From Epiperipatus broadwayi (lineage: Eukaryota > Onychophora > Udeonychophora > Euonychophora > Peripatidae): a stretch of DNA of 64,000 bases. The translations under genes and the position numbers were made by a program. The notes below the pieces were generated by a model, which saw only the letters and a program-made list of their open reading frames with translations, had not been told where the DNA came from and did not search any database. This document shows positions 12,771 to 24,099 of the stretch, one piece after another. Each line of letters opens with the position of its first letter. Positions within the stretch are counted from its first letter, which is position 1. Location: the NCBI GenBank assembly GCA_028023455.1, contig JAQFVV010000071.1, forward strand, positions 5,784,650 through 5,848,649, in the 5' to 3' direction.

Positions 12771-13816
12771 TCAGCGTTATCATAATCTACCATAAGTATC
12801 TACACGCTATCCTTGCATCTGTTACGCATCTTAAACGTGATATTTTATTAGAATTTTAGTATTTAATATATATAATAAAAGAACGATTTAATGATTTATT
12901 GTTCAGGAATTGTAAGACATTCGAATATTCAAAATGTCATAGCAGAGAACGCAACCCATGGAATTTGAGTTTCAGCGTCTGCCGCTCTACCATTACGTCA
13001 GACCCCGCAGAACAATCTGCATATATATAATTTGCATAATTTATGCTAAAAATGAAGCAGTCTTATCTAAATTAATTATAAGTTAAATAAATGCTCACTT
13101 CATATTATTTTAAGGCAAGATGCAATTAAAAACATTACAAGTAGGATTGTAATATAATTTTAATAACGTATTGAAATTAAAATTGATTTTATAATATAAT
13201 TAAATATTAATATCTGAAACAATAAATATTCAACTTTTTTTTTAAAACTCACAGTTATTTTTTTAAAAAGATGGAAAATTGGTTTTAATGTGATTCTTTT
13301 GTGATTCAATTGATCTTTTCTATATTTGTTAGACGGGCAAGAGTAAGTCAAAGAATAAATCATTGATCTTTTTTATATTTATTTTTCTAGCTAAGCTTTA
13401 AATAAAATCTCAAGGCTGTAAAAACCATCAGTTCAGAAAAAAGCACTTTTAAGGGTTCTAAAAATACATTAATAAAAGCAGTTTATAGTTTTAAGTATTT
13501 TCTTTTAATACTTATTTGGATACTTATTGCCATAGCAACAAAAGGTAACAGGTTTAAAGTTTAGTTGGGCTAAGACAAACATTGATAACAAAGCAAATGC
13601 ATCTAATCTAAAATACTATGCACTTACTTAAAGAAATTTGTTCTTACTTCACTTCAAAAAGAGTATTTTTTTTTTCAAAAAAGAGAGAATTTACTTGTGA
13701 CTAGAACATATTCTGTTCAAGTTAAATAAAAATTAGAACAAATACAACGATAAATTTAATATTTATGATAATTGTTTTGCTTGATCAAGAAAAATTGTCA
13801 ATAGTCCTTGGAATAA
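12771..13816. other. AT-rich DNA without recognised feature
   Basis: No frame or repeat recognised, apart from a slightly GC-richer patch at 12920-13020. Confidence 0.4.
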
Positions 13817-13905
13817 GCGTTGGTGGCCTAGTAGTTAGCAAAGCTGCCTTCCAAGCAGCTGGCCCGGGTTCGCTTCCCGATCAACGCATTTGACATAGGA
13901 AAATA
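13817..13905 (+). mobile_element. tRNA-derived SINE (tRNA-sized), best-preserved copy
   Basis: 13817-13888 folds as a tRNA. Acceptor GCGTTGG pairs with TCAACGC, there is an A-box TGGCCTAGTAGTTAGC, an anticodon stem GCTGC/GCAGC with loop CTTCCAA, and a B-box GGTTCGCTTCCC. It is followed by ATTTGACATAGGAAAA. The same ATTTGACATA tail follows the copy at 14213 and (reversed) the one at 30594, which shows a repeat family rather than single tRNA genes. The loop reads CTTTCAA in the other two copies, so the source was probably tRNA-Glu(TTC). Confidence 0.8.
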
Positions 13906-14212
13906 ATAATAATATATCGCGTTAGGTTCAAAAATATTGGAATTATTTTAGGAACACATTGATTCATAAGGTTGTGCCACCTAATCTTAAGGATGCTTCT
14001 ATTATTCTAATTTTTAAAATTTAAGAGAATAGACTAGACTAAAGTAACTCTCTTGCAATATCATTATTATTCACTATAGCAAAGTATTTTCAAGATTTTA
14101 TTGAATAGATTGCTTTTAATCATGAATGAATACCAGAGACTTAATATGGTTTTATACAATCAAGAAGTTTTATAAATTTGGTTTTGTTGCCAGGAAAACA
14201 AGAAAAATATTG

Positions 14213-14313
14213 TCAAGCGTTGATGGCCTAGTGGTTAGCATAGCTGTCTTTCAAGAAGCTGGCTCGAGTTCGCTTTCTGATCGACGCATTTGACATAAGA
14301 AAAAAAAAAAAAA
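14213..14313 (+). mobile_element. tRNA-derived SINE with poly(A) and 15-bp TSD
   Basis: The tRNA-like head (TGATGGCCTAGTGGTTAGC A-box, loop CTTTCAA, B-box AGTTCGCTTTC) is followed by CATTTGACATAAG and a run of A. The repeat ACAAGAAAAATATTG flanks it at 14198-14212 and 14314-14328. About 100 bp in all, so the element is hardly more than the tRNA plus tail. A poly(A) end and a TSD of this length indicate target-primed retroposition. Nested in the LINE 13930-15712. Confidence 0.9.
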
Positions 14314-14516
14314 ACAAGAAAAATATTGAGAACTTAAAAAGTAATTTATATATTGATTTAGTCAAAATATTTGATTCAATTAATCAAACAGGCCTAGGTA
14401 TTGTTTGAAATTTTTTGCACACCAAAGTTTATTCCCATTAAACAGTTTTTACATGACAGAAAGAGAGCACATTTACTTATTATAGGTGACAAACATAATG
14501 CATGTGAATTCAAAAC

Positions 14517-14600
14517 TGGCGTTGGGGGTCGAGAGGTCAGCTGCTTTACAAGTAGTTGCCCCAGGTTAGTGGGTTCGCTTCCCGGCTGATGCTATGACAG
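14517..14600 (+). mobile_element. tRNA-like SINE, second type
   Basis: tRNA-like sequence with A-box-like GGGTCGAGAGGTCAGC, a longer variable region and B-box GGGTTCGCTTCCC, then GCTATGACAGATGAAAA and a G run. The same unit occurs on the minus strand at 42251-42423 (GCTATGACATATGAAAA tail). The extended region between anticodon arm and B-box suggests a source with a long variable arm (Ser or Leu type); this is tentative. Inserted in the LINE 13930-15712. Confidence 0.65.
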
Positions 14601-15712
14601 ATGAAAACGGGGGGGGGGAGGGGGCTGGTGTTAAACAATGTTGTTTACTTGCTCCAGTAATAGCTATTGCTTTTTATGTTAGTGATTCTTAAAACTATTT
14701 TTATAGGTGGCTTATTAAAACAAGAATTAAGATGGAATACAGATTTAATAGAATTTTTAATTTGAGTTGCTTAAAAGTGAGAAATAACTTCATGGATACT
14801 AAGATTTACAATATACTGCTAATTGTGTTATTTTCACCAATTTTCACCAATTTTAAATATGATCTGTAGATGTGTTTAATGGTTCATATGCGATATATAA
14901 AAACTTTGCTTTAATAATTAATGTTCAAAAATTCAAGTTTTTTAACAGCCAATGATGGAGGAAAAATTCTTCGCAACGTTTCGTGTGGACGATTATCAAT
15001 TTTAGAATGTAAACAAGTTTAAATATTTTACTAGTTTTATGAGTACAAATATGGATTTAGATATAGAAGTATGAAAAAGAATTCAATATGTTGCTGCTGT
15101 TTTTAACAACTTAAAAAAGTAGGATATTTCATTACAGGAAAAAAAAATACTGTGACTAAAATAGCTGTATAGGGAGATGTTATTTTATTAACTTATTTAT
15201 GAAAATGAGACTTGGAAACTCTTTGGAAGCAGTATATAAGCATTAGAAAAGTTTCATTTTAGATCCTCTGTAAAACTTTTTAAAATACAATGGCATGACT
15301 ATAAGAGCAAACAACAAGTTCTTCAAATTTCTGGATATGGTATTACAGAATGAATAACCCATGACTTCCTATGGAGAGCTTTGTACTGAACTTGAATATG
15401 GTTTTAGTGGGAAATGTAGAACCCCATTTACATTATAAATATTACCTCGGTGATCTAGTGAAATGCAATGTTGATTGTTTTCATTGGGAAGATATGATAG
15501 TCAGAGAAAAATTGGATAGCTACAAATAAGATATTGAAGCATTTCAAAAAGAAATGTTTTCTATAAAGGAAATTGAAAACAGTATTACAAAACATCAAGT
15601 AAATACAAATGGACCACCATATTGTATATATAGATGCATTTGTAAATTTGGAGTAGTTTTTTAAACCCTTTTTTGAATTTGGAATGGCAATACTCATTTA
15701 TGAGTAGACATG

Positions 15713-16096
15713 GCTGATAATGTTAGTTTCTCAGGAGGTCATGTAACATCCAAGTATACAAGTGGTGCATTGGGTGCATAATTTCCACACACAAAAATCA
15801 GCTGACTTATTGCTTGGAGATTTGTAAAACATTCAAGCCACTTACATAGACTGTGGTCCATGGAATTTGAACTTAAAAATCTGCCACTATATCAAACTAT
15901 CCAGAGCATTTTTACAATTAATTGGCTTAAGCTATTTTTCCACTTCCCTTATGTGTATGTGTGTTTTAAAAATAGCAAGTACAATGTTTCTAGTCAAGTT
16001 TGCAGTTTATTTTTTAAAATAGTTTTATATATTATAACATTCAATGCAGTTGTTTAAAAAATTTTGTAATAAATGACATACTTCCTGCTTAGCCTT

Positions 16097-16100
<4 letters not shown>
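15713..16100. other. AT-rich DNA without recognised feature
   Basis: The start (15720-15760) has a GGTCATGTAACATC motif resembling the ends of F3 fold-backs; nothing else. Confidence 0.35.

Positions 16101-16170
<70 letters not shown>
16101..16170. repeat. (TA)n microsatellite
   Basis: About 35 uninterrupted TA units. Confidence 0.98.
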
Positions 16171-16172
<2 letters not shown>

Positions 16173-17440
16173 TAATAAAAGAATGGAAATGTATGCCATT
16201 TACTGCAACAGCTACTATTTAAACAGTTGTATTGAACATTCATACATATTTATAGTTTTGATTGCTTGTGTTTATATACATGTAAATCAATAATAGCTGT
16301 AGCCAGCTTACAATAGTGAATGCCATCCTCAGAAGCATTTATGATTTTTCTTAATTAGACATGACAATTAGAAGCAAAAATAATTGCTTCATATGCAGCA
16401 TGCATGTCAAATATTATATGCAAGGTGCATCTTAAAATAAGATGTTGAGTTAGTTGTTAAATAATTAAATTTATAAAATCCAACAAATGTGATATATTTG
16501 AATCATGAACTATCACAAATATAGTTTATGGCTGTTGTAAAAGTCCATTTAGAGAGTAAAAAATTTGCTATTTGTATAATATTAGCAGTGTCACATTAAT
16601 TACCATAATTTTTGAAAAAATAATATGACCCTAGTTGGACAATCTGAGAATATTTCTACTAGAAAAAGAAAATTGCACATCTTAGAAAGTAATGAAGTAA
16701 AATATATTAGCCCTTTTGTGAAACAATTTAATTCAGATTCAACTGCAACTCAATGAGGCTTGCATTTAATGAGATCCATATGTTATTAGTTAAAGTAGAA
16801 GCACAGTTAAGTGAGTCATTGTAACTGCAAACTTATTAAACTATCTTAATAGGTCAATGGGAGGGGGCGTAGTTGAATATCATCATAGAAAAGAGAAACT
16901 GCTTTATACTCAACTTTTTACCATGTTACCAATGTAAAAATGGAGATCCTTGGTCTCTGAATTTTTTTTATTGGCCTCTAGATGATTTCTGATTTTAAAC
17001 CCTTCTTTGCAGGTTTAAATTTAAAATATTCTGCCTAAAAAAGAAAATCCATAGTTGTACTGTTGCCTGATTTCCTGTTTTGTGATACATGGGATAAAGT
17101 TGTTTTTCCCAATGTGTGAGATGATGTCTGTAAAGTCACTCTCGAATAAATATTCTAATAGAAAAACAATCATGTCACAGACATCTAAGGAATTGGAATG
17201 ACTATACTCTTTTCAAATGGCTACTGCTGGTGGTGTTGTACATGTATACTTATATACATGTGTTTGTTCTTTGAACTAATTTTGTTGTCATACAGTTTAT
17301 ACTCTGTATCGATAATCTAATTTGTTAATGTTTTTATGATTTAATGTACTTACATGTAAAGTTTTCTGTTATATCTAATAAATGGAAAAAAAACTATTAA
17401 TTATAATTAATAACAGCCTTCTTGTTTTTTTTCTCAGTAA
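16171..17440. other. Non-coding DNA without recognised feature
   Basis: AT-rich, with no open frame longer than about 60 codons or recognisable repeat. The part next to 17440 is presumably 3' flank of the minus-strand LINE. Confidence 0.4.
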
Positions 17441-17450
17441 TAGGAGATGT

Positions 17451-19244
17451 TTATTCATAAAAAAAACAGATACAGTGAAACAAATGAAATTTCAGGAACA
17501 AAATGATAAGAGGGGAAGGATACATGTAAAAAGGTAATGGGAAGTGGAGAGGGGAAATGGTGTGTAGTTCAGGCTGGTTAAAAAGCATGTTTTTGTGATT
17601 GAGTCCTATGACAGAGGCTGAGCAGATGGGAATTGGAGGATTGCCCAAGTGTCTGTGAGGAGTGGAGGTGGCGCTAGTTTGGTATCTCAGGTTTTGAGAG
17701 TGCGAATTAGATCCAAGAGCTTTTGACTGACAATGTACTCTCTTGTCAAGGATGATGGCACATCGGAGCAACTAGAGAGCATAGATGAGAAAAATTGATA
17801 ATCTAATAGCTGCAAAGACCCCTGTTTCTATGGATTCTTGGAGGTTGAAGATGGCATTTCTGTGCAAGGAAAGGCAGAAGTTGATGACATTTCTCATGCC
17901 AAGCAGAAAGTGACATTTAAGTAGGCAGTGCTGGAGGGTTTCATTGTCAGTTTTACAGAGCTGCCATATGGGAGAGATCTTGGTGAAACCCCTACGGTTG
18001 ACCAAAAATTGATTCATGTGAGTGAAGATTGACTTTGAGGAGGAAATCAAGGAATTTCACTTCAAGGGACCATCTTTTGAATTTGCAGATTAATTGGGCA
18101 TTGGTAAGTCCAAGGAAGGTAGGGGACACAATGGAGAAGTCTGCGGTCTGATTGATAACCTCCCAGTACTTTAGTTTGCTGTTGATGGATGGTATAACAA
18201 AGCCAGCCTTTTGTAGGATGTTGGAAATGAGTGAGCTCCTTGACCTAGGCCTGCCACTGGGAGGAGGATTGTCAGTGGGTGTGATAATGATATGCATAAG
18301 ATTTGCAGGAAGTGACTTAGGAGTGTGAGGATAATGTGAGATTTCTGGATCAGAAGAGTGTCGATGGAGTGCAGGCCCAACCCATTGATGTTTTTAGGAA
18401 AACAAGTTCTTTTTAGGCTGATGGCCACCACCTTTCTTCACCAGAGAAAACAGGTGCAAAGGGAGTTGATTTGGGATATAAAGGAATGTGTAGGTAGAAC
18501 AATGGGGAGATATGCTATTTTAAAAAACACTAGAAAATTGAGGAGGGTGACTTTCCCATAAAGGGAGAGGTAGATGCCTGTGATAGCACTGAGGGTGGAT
18601 GATATGCTTTGATAGAGTGTGGTTTGGACCTGTATTCTCATGTCCCTAGGAGACAGCATGATGGGGAATCCAAGGAGGTTGTGGGGCTTGGCATTGAAGG
18701 CAGAAGGGATATGTTTACCAGTTGAAAGTTGCCAGGCTGCTGATTTATCACTGCTAAATTTCAACCGGTATGTATTGAAGTACCAGGTGAGGATCTGTTG
18801 AAGCCTGGGAATGAGATCGACTGAGGGAATGAAGACAATCACATCATCTACATAAGCAAGGCATTTGATGCTTTTGCTCAGTGCAGAAATAAATATGCCA
18901 GGGAGGTCATGTTCTAGCCTGAGCAAGAGGGGATTCAGAAATGCAGTGAACAACAAAGTGCTCAGCGAAGAGCCCTGAGGGATGGATAGGTTAGGTGTGA
19001 AGCCAGGGGCAACTTTCCCATCCAGAGTAACTAGGATTTTTCTGTTGGACAGGAGATTGTGGAAGATGGACAGAAGGGCCTCTGGGACATTCAGGTTTCT
19101 GAGGACACCAAGGAGCAGGTCGACCCTAACAGAGTCAAAGGCTGCCTGGATGTCTAGTTGGACAACAATGGACCTGCTATTGCGAGACAACCTAACATGC
19201 TCAGTGGTTATCTTAAAGAGTGTGGCAGCCCCAAGAGTAGAATG
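17451..19244 (-). pseudogene. LINE reverse transcriptase with C-terminal zinc knuckle
   Basis: Reading right to left: VQLDIQAAFDSV (about 19165-19130, RT block with catalytic D), LSIPQGSSLSTLLF (about 18980), AYVDDVIVF (about 18857-18831, the catalytic YxDD box), LLGFPIML, then a frame break near 18435. The following pieces (18431-18171, 18297-17992, 18050-17772) continue the same protein in shifting frames. Around 17960-17910 is CKTDNETLQHCLLKC, a zinc-knuckle of the RVT-associated type. The 5' end is cut at about 19244, before the endonuclease. The last piece (17771-17451) has no domain. The RT part is open over 250 codons, so the element is fairly young but frameshifted at least twice. The family is probably related to L1/Tx1-type LINEs; the clade is uncertain. 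A sister copy lies at 36200-36850. Confidence 0.9.
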
Positions 19245-19259
19245 CCCTTTTCAGCTTTT

Positions 19260-20010
19260 TTGTTTTTCCCCATATTATACAAACCATAGTATTTTCTTCA
19301 AATAATTTTATTTCCTGATATTTTGACTTTCCAATCATTTTCTAGAGAGCTACAAAAACTTAAATATATATAATAACATGGAAATTAAATATTTTACTGT
19401 AATTTTATCTAAGTATACATGATTAATATTTTAATTACATTTACACATATATACCTTATATTTATTCATCTTAAAATTATATATATATTTAATAGTTAGA
19501 ATATTTTTTAAATTTTTTATATAGACTTTTATATATAATTTTATTATTTTTTACTTTATATTTTTTATATGTTATTTTGAATGGTTAATCAAATTAAATT
19601 TTTCAATTAAACCATTTACAATTTAAATTTATATCTGGTTTGCAAATAAGAGAAGGTAATGATTTAAAGCATAAATAAAATTAATTAATGCATAATTTAA
19701 ATACATAAATTAAAATTTTAAAAGGTTTAATTTAATAATTTAATTTAATTAATAATTAATATACAAAGATAAAAATTAATAAAATGTATATATAAAAGTT
19801 TATATAAAAGTTAAAAAGCAATATATTATAAATATTAAATGAAATAAACAATGTAATTTTAAGATGAATCAATTTTAACATGAATAGTTAGAAGATATAT
19901 GAACATTGTATATCTCTGAAGAAGACTGCTTGACAGTCAAAACTGTAAGAAAGCTAAATTATTTAAAGAAAATATTATGTTTGCATTGTATAAAGTGGAA
20001 AAAGAAAGGT
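19260..20010. mobile_element. Large imperfect inverted repeat with hammerhead-like motif
   Basis: The segment 19270-19620 is an imperfect reverse complement of 19640-19995 (for example ATTTTCTTCAAATAATTT at 19293 against AAATTATTTAAAGAAAAT at 19955). Near the right end, 19916-19945 reads CTGAAGA-A-GACTG-CTTGA-CAGTC-AAAA, a five-pair hairpin between hammerhead-like core halves; the last half has AAAA instead of GAAA. The matching position in the left arm is decayed. The rest is extremely AT-rich. Related motifs at 23806-23985 and 27860. Confidence 0.55.
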
Positions 20011-20668
20011 GATGTTAATTAAAATTCTATATGTTAATAATCAATGCAAAGAGAATTAAAAACAACAACAGAATAATAGTAAAACTATAAAATATGTTTA
20101 GTTCATACATTTAACACTTGGAATTATCAGTATTCAAATTAAGATATTGTTCTCAATATAACCTCCTATGATGCAATATAACCTCCCATGATGCCTTGAA
20201 AAACTTGACAGAAATGATATTAGGATTTAATCTAAAATATTTATTTAAAAATTGTAATACTGCAAAGTCAATTATATTTCAAACAGAAGAATAATGGTAC
20301 ATTCAAAATAATATAGTTTATGAATTATTTTGCTTTCATAATACATAAGATAAAGATAAAGTATGGTCTCTATTCCAAGAACTATTATTCCTTCTTCTTT
20401 AGAAGTATGGTTACATTGTATTGCAGGAACTTTGATGGAGTATGATGATACTAATATGACATTCATATTGTACTGAAACTTTAACCTCCAACTATCTAGA
20501 TACCAATTACTGACTAATATTGTATGGTTATGTTAGTTGGTTGAAAAGCTAACCCTAAAATTTGATAGCTTTCTAAAATAATCTTTTCCCCTTGAACTTG
20601 AATCTCAGGTCATGGGAAATGCAAGCTAATATAATAACCGTTCAATGTCAAGGTGCTTATATATGTTA
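20011..20668. other. AT-rich DNA without recognised feature
   Basis: Nothing identifiable beyond a short local repeat (AATATAACCTCC(T/C)ATGATGC) at 20156 and 20174. Confidence 0.4.
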
Positions 20669-21069
20669 CAGATTAGTGATGTACAACCTTTTTACCCTTG
20701 CAATCCACTTTCTCGGGTGAAAATTGGTCAAGCCATATTTTTGTTTTTACCTTGCATAAATTATAAGTATGAATATGTCAAGATATTTATAATAAATGAT
20801 AATACTTTTAATTTATATATATTCTCTAATATAATACTTAAGTATATATGATTTGAAATGAAATTTTTGACCAAATTGTATACATATAACGAAAAAAATT
20901 ATAATACATTCAAAAACACTTTATTTTTATGTGATTTTTATCTATTTTTAAAAATTAAATTCTTTTTTAAAAAAACTTATCATTATCCAAAACTGAAAAA
21001 AATTTCTTAAAAATTTTGATCCCCAACAAAGGGCCTGGGAGGTCATGACCCATTAGTTGTGGACCACTG
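20669..21069. mobile_element. Candidate non-autonomous hAT-like element
   Basis: The left end CAGATTAGTGATGTACAACC and the right end GTTGTGGACCACTG form diverged CAG...CTG terminal inverted repeats of the hAT type. Inside the ends are CTTTTTACCCTTGCAATCC and GGTCATGACCCATT, words common in hAT-type miniature elements. About 401 bp, with no frame. A clean 8-bp TSD is not visible, so the call rests on the ends alone. Confidence 0.45.
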
Positions 21070-21884
21070 TTATAGATAAAAAATATTTTTAAATTCTCTA
21101 TTTTAAGACAAAAGTCTCAATAACGGTTCTCATAAAAATAGAGCTAAGCTAAGCTTCAAATAAAAATAGATCTGCTAATTCTTGGTTGGAGAGGATTTTA
21201 ACAGTTTTCTAATCTATTACTATCTGACCAAAAAGAACTACAGATCTATTTACTGATCAATACTAGATAGTTATCTGTATATTTGACTGTGGTGCAACTG
21301 CTCGGAAAACATGACTGTTAGAGCCCCAAAACAAATTAAATTTTTTATCTAATCTGGATTTGAATTTAGGTTATGCCTGTTATTTATTTTATTACACTTT
21401 TATGTTTTATTATGTTTAAAATAGATATATATCAAATTAATTTCAAAGAGTTTAATTATATCACTCAAGATTATTAATTGCCTTCATTATGAGTTTATAT
21501 CATTTAAATGAACTGACAGAATTGAAAGATATCTTGAGTGAGTTCAAAAAAGGTTCACTCAAATTAAGTAAGAATCTGTCAGATACAATTTTTTCAATAT
21601 TAGCTGCCAATAAATTAAAATTATGTCATTCTGATAATTGCTTTTATAATGGGAAAAAATAACTTTGATCTATTTATAATCCTTCCAAATGATCAAATTT
21701 AGAGTATGTAAACACTATCATTTTTATACTGTTTTTCAAACATGATTTTTGTAACACGCATTAGTATATATAAAACTGACTTTGCTCCAGTCTAGATTGG
21801 TTTGATCACATGAAAGCAACCAAGCTTATGAATACTAAGAATTTTTAAACTGCTGCCATGGCAACCTTTTATTTATAAGGTAAA
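21070..21884. other. AT-rich DNA without recognised feature
   Basis: No coding similarity or repeat recognised. Confidence 0.4.
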
Positions 21885-22290
21885 GGATGATCTAGTGTCT
21901 GATGCTATCCTAGTGCCTCTCTGAGGAGTGGCAAAGCACGAAACCATTGGTCAAGGGTTTGGGGGGAGGGTTCCTGACAGAGATATTTTAAATGCTTTCT
22001 CTGGTTAAGAATTTATCACAAAGCTTGTTGAGCAATTGGTAATGCTCATTGTTTATATCTTGCAAGCTTAAAAAAATGAAGTCATGTGATCTGTGACTAT
22101 TTTTTATTTGGCACCTCCTTCCTCTCTTTTCTAAGATATTAATATGGATGCTTAAGATTGATCCTCGAGCCAAAGAGGAAGATGATAACAATACACTTTT
22201 TTATACATAAATTAAGTGTTTCCTGACAGCAGATTGAAGCTTGTTGGCATAGAAAGTGTGGATTGTTTTCATATGTTTTATATTTATAAA
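21885..22290. mobile_element. Repeat related to fold-back family F3
   Basis: Contains AGTGCCTCTCTGAGGAG, ATTTTAAATGCTTTCTCT and AAGTCATGTGATCTGTGACT in the same order as the F3 copy at 53500-53835. Only one arm is present. The right part (22140-22290, GAGGAAGATGATA...) resembles 23365-23500. Confidence 0.55.
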
Positions 22291-22445
22291 CATATCTAAC
22301 TTTTGTGCTTTCCTAAAGGTTTGTGATGATGGTGTTCTAGTTATATTTTTATATTGGACTATTTCCATCATCTAATATGCATATTGAATGTCTTTAGAAA
22401 AATTTAACTTTATTTAAATATTCCAAATACATTCAACTGTTAGTA

Positions 22446-22627
22446 ATAGCACATCAAACATGTTGGTATATGCACAATGATTTCAGAGGTATTCTCCCAT
22501 CTTCTTCAGGTATTGCTGACCTGACCAGTGACAGCACTAGAATGGGATTCAAACCTGGATCCTTATATTTTTGTTTATTGAATTTGGAGATAATGCTCTA
22601 ACCAACTGAGCCATCCTGCCAAAGACA
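22446..22627 (-). mobile_element. tRNA-derived SINE, third type
   Basis: The minus strand starts GGCAGGATGGCTCAGTTGG and TTAGAGCATTATCTCC (A-box region) and carries B-box GGTTTGAATCCC, so it has a tRNA head of a different source from the other SINEs, with extra sequence between the boxes. A body of about 100 bp follows (ACCTGAAGAAGATGGGAG...). GTTAGTA at 22439-22445 and 22628-22634 could be a short TSD. It sits directly downstream of the PLE 3' end at 22640-23190. Confidence 0.75.
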
Positions 22628-22639
22628 GTTAGTAGAAAT

Positions 22640-23190
22640 TTCATATACTTATCTATGAGATTCCTCCTGATTTCTCCATTTTTTCCTAAGAGCAAGGTTG
22701 ATTAGTGATTTTAATACATTATACATAATCACCCTAGGTTGGCTTATGGGATTGTTTGTCATTGTCATGTGAGCAGCTATTTTAAATTTTCTTCTTTGTA
22801 CCTTTTCTTCTCTATCCAATAGTTTTGTATTTTCCCAATTGAACATATGTTTACTGGCACATATATGGTCTGCTACCTTAGACACATCTGTTTTCCCTCT
22901 TTTAATGAACCATTTGTATTCTTGCAAGTGTTTTTCAATAGGTCAATTGGTCTCACCAATATATGTTCTTCCACATTCACATGGTATTTCATAGGCACAG
23001 TTTTTTTTTCAGCATTTCAAGTTTAGGCTTTGTATATGTTAGAATTCTTTGTAGTGTGGTATGGCTCTGGAAAGCTGTTCTGATGTTATACTGATTGCAG
23101 ATTTTCCTTAATTTGTCTGTTATTTTTGGAATGTATGGATACACTACAGTACCAATAATTGTCTTTTCTCTTGATGGTTCTTTTGTTGTC
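22640..23190 (-). pseudogene. Penelope-like element, linker and complete GIY-YIG domain
   Basis: Minus strand from about 23185: IIGTVVYPYIPKITDKLRKI, the PLE linker, then FQSHTTLQRIL. There is a frameshift in the run of nine T at 23002-23010, then CAYEIPCECGRTYIGET (about 22998-22948), the CxxC-flanked GIY-YIG core. A stop follows, then KHLQEYKWFIKRG, ADHICASKHMFNWENTKLLDR and RRKFKIA, which include the H-x3-8-H zinc ligands and the conserved ExxKLLDRE helix. The endonuclease domain would be complete without one frameshift and one stop. The reverse transcriptase is missing. It ends by 22649. This is the clearest PLE in the window. Confidence 0.92.
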
Positions 23191-23364
23191 TATTTACTAA
23201 ATCAGATTTATTATGTTAATAATAATGAGTAACAATGGAGTTTGCAAATGTTAAAAATGAATATTTATTACTCTACTTTCAAAACAGGTTATATTTGCTT
23301 GAGTAATGAGATTCATTTGATTTCTATGATTTAAAAACTCAATCCATTATTGTATAAGTGTTTA

Positions 23365-23605
23365 ATGTTTATATCCATATTAACATTTTGGACAAGAGAG
23401 GAAGATGATATAACTTTTTCCTTATAATACCTTGATAGAAAATTGAAGATTCTTGGTGTTGAAAAGCATAAAATGCTTTCATGTGAAAAATGTATATAAA
23501 CTTCCCAGCAATTAATATGGTATAATGCATCAAGATTAATATTCCAACACTGGTCTATTATGTGAATGAATTGCTCACAATGCAAAGCACAAGATAAAAC
23601 TTTTT
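23365..23605. repeat. Diverged direct repeat, copy 1
   Basis: CCCAGCA(A/G)TTAAT, CATCAAGATTA and CCAACACTGG(T/G)CTATTA occur here at 23504-23553 and again at 24127-24182. The two copies lie on either side of the palindrome 23806-23985. The start of this stretch also matches 22140-22290. Confidence 0.65.
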
Positions 23606-23638
23606 TAGAGAAAAGAACAGATTATATTTTCTCTTTAC

Positions 23639-23643
<5 letters not shown>

Positions 23644-23671
<28 letters not shown>

Positions 23672-23689
23672 AGCTAATCTTAAGCAGTT

Positions 23690-23731
<42 letters not shown>
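23644..23731. repeat. Two (TA)n tracts separated by a duplicated 25-bp word
   Basis: (TA)n at about 23644-23672 and 23691-23731. Each is followed by GCTAATCTTAAGCAGTTTGA, which suggests slippage or unequal exchange. Confidence 0.9.
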
Positions 23732-23733
<2 letters not shown>

Positions 23734-23805
23734 TAATCTTAAGCAGTTTGAAAAGAAAGCATGAAGATTTTAAATCAATCATATTTTATTAAATATTTTT
23801 GTAAA

Positions 23806-23985
23806 TCTGCTCATATATACTTTATTGCAATATTTATATAATTCTTCCTTTATTTTTCTAACAGTTTCAACTGTTCTGCATCTTCATCAGAGCTTTGATA
23901 AAGACTGCAAGACAGTTGAAATTGTTAGAAAAATAAAGAAGGAATTATATAAAAATTGCATTAAAGTATATATGAGATTTATAAA
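23806..23985. mobile_element. Palindromic element with hammerhead-like core in both arms
   Basis: Arms of about 75 bp: 23810-23885 against 23895-23975 (CTTCCTTTATTTTTCTAACA / TGTTAGAAAAATAAAGAAGG type). The minus strand of the left arm (23890-23862) reads CTGATGA-A-G, then CAGTT-GAAA-CTG. The plus strand of the right arm reads TTGATAA-A-GACTG-CAAGA-CAGTT-GAAA (23895-23921). Both resemble the CUGANGA / GAAA halves of a hammerhead core around a short stem II. Confidence 0.6.
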
Positions 23986-24099
23986 AAAAAAAGTAATATA
24001 TATATATATAAAGACAAATATAAAAGAAGTAAAGGAATTGTTTTATATTATTTTAATTGACATTCATGAAATTTCTTAATTTACAGCAGTACCAAATCA

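Larger units (their letters stand above)
13930..15712 (+). pseudogene. LINE (C2H2-tailed family), RT to C-terminus, heavily mutated
   Basis: Reading across frame breaks gives, in order: VPPNLKDASIILIFK (about 13977), the fingers of RT; LVKIFDSINQTGLGIV (about 14359-14405), the first catalytic block; AGVKQCCLLAPVIA (about 14627), equivalent to the NGVKQGCVLAPTLF block; VNKFKYFTSFMSTNMDLDIEV (about 15009-15073), the VDKFTYLGS block; then decayed C-terminal tail to about 15700. The order and spacing match the LINE at 27195-31760. Two tRNA SINEs (14213 and 14517) sit inside it. No segment is translatable as a whole. Confidence 0.8.

Noticed and set aside
13817-13888. A functional tRNA-Gly or tRNA-Glu gene
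   Set aside because: The fold is good, but the same 3' ATTTGACATA tail and other copies with TSD and poly(A) show a SINE; the D-arm is also imperfect.
18358-19305. Plus-strand frames opposite the LINE
   Set aside because: Antisense shadows of the minus-strand RT.
22940-23000. A host GIY-YIG nuclease gene
   Set aside because: The PLE linker before it and the missing remainder of any gene, plus frameshift and stop, identify a PLE remnant.
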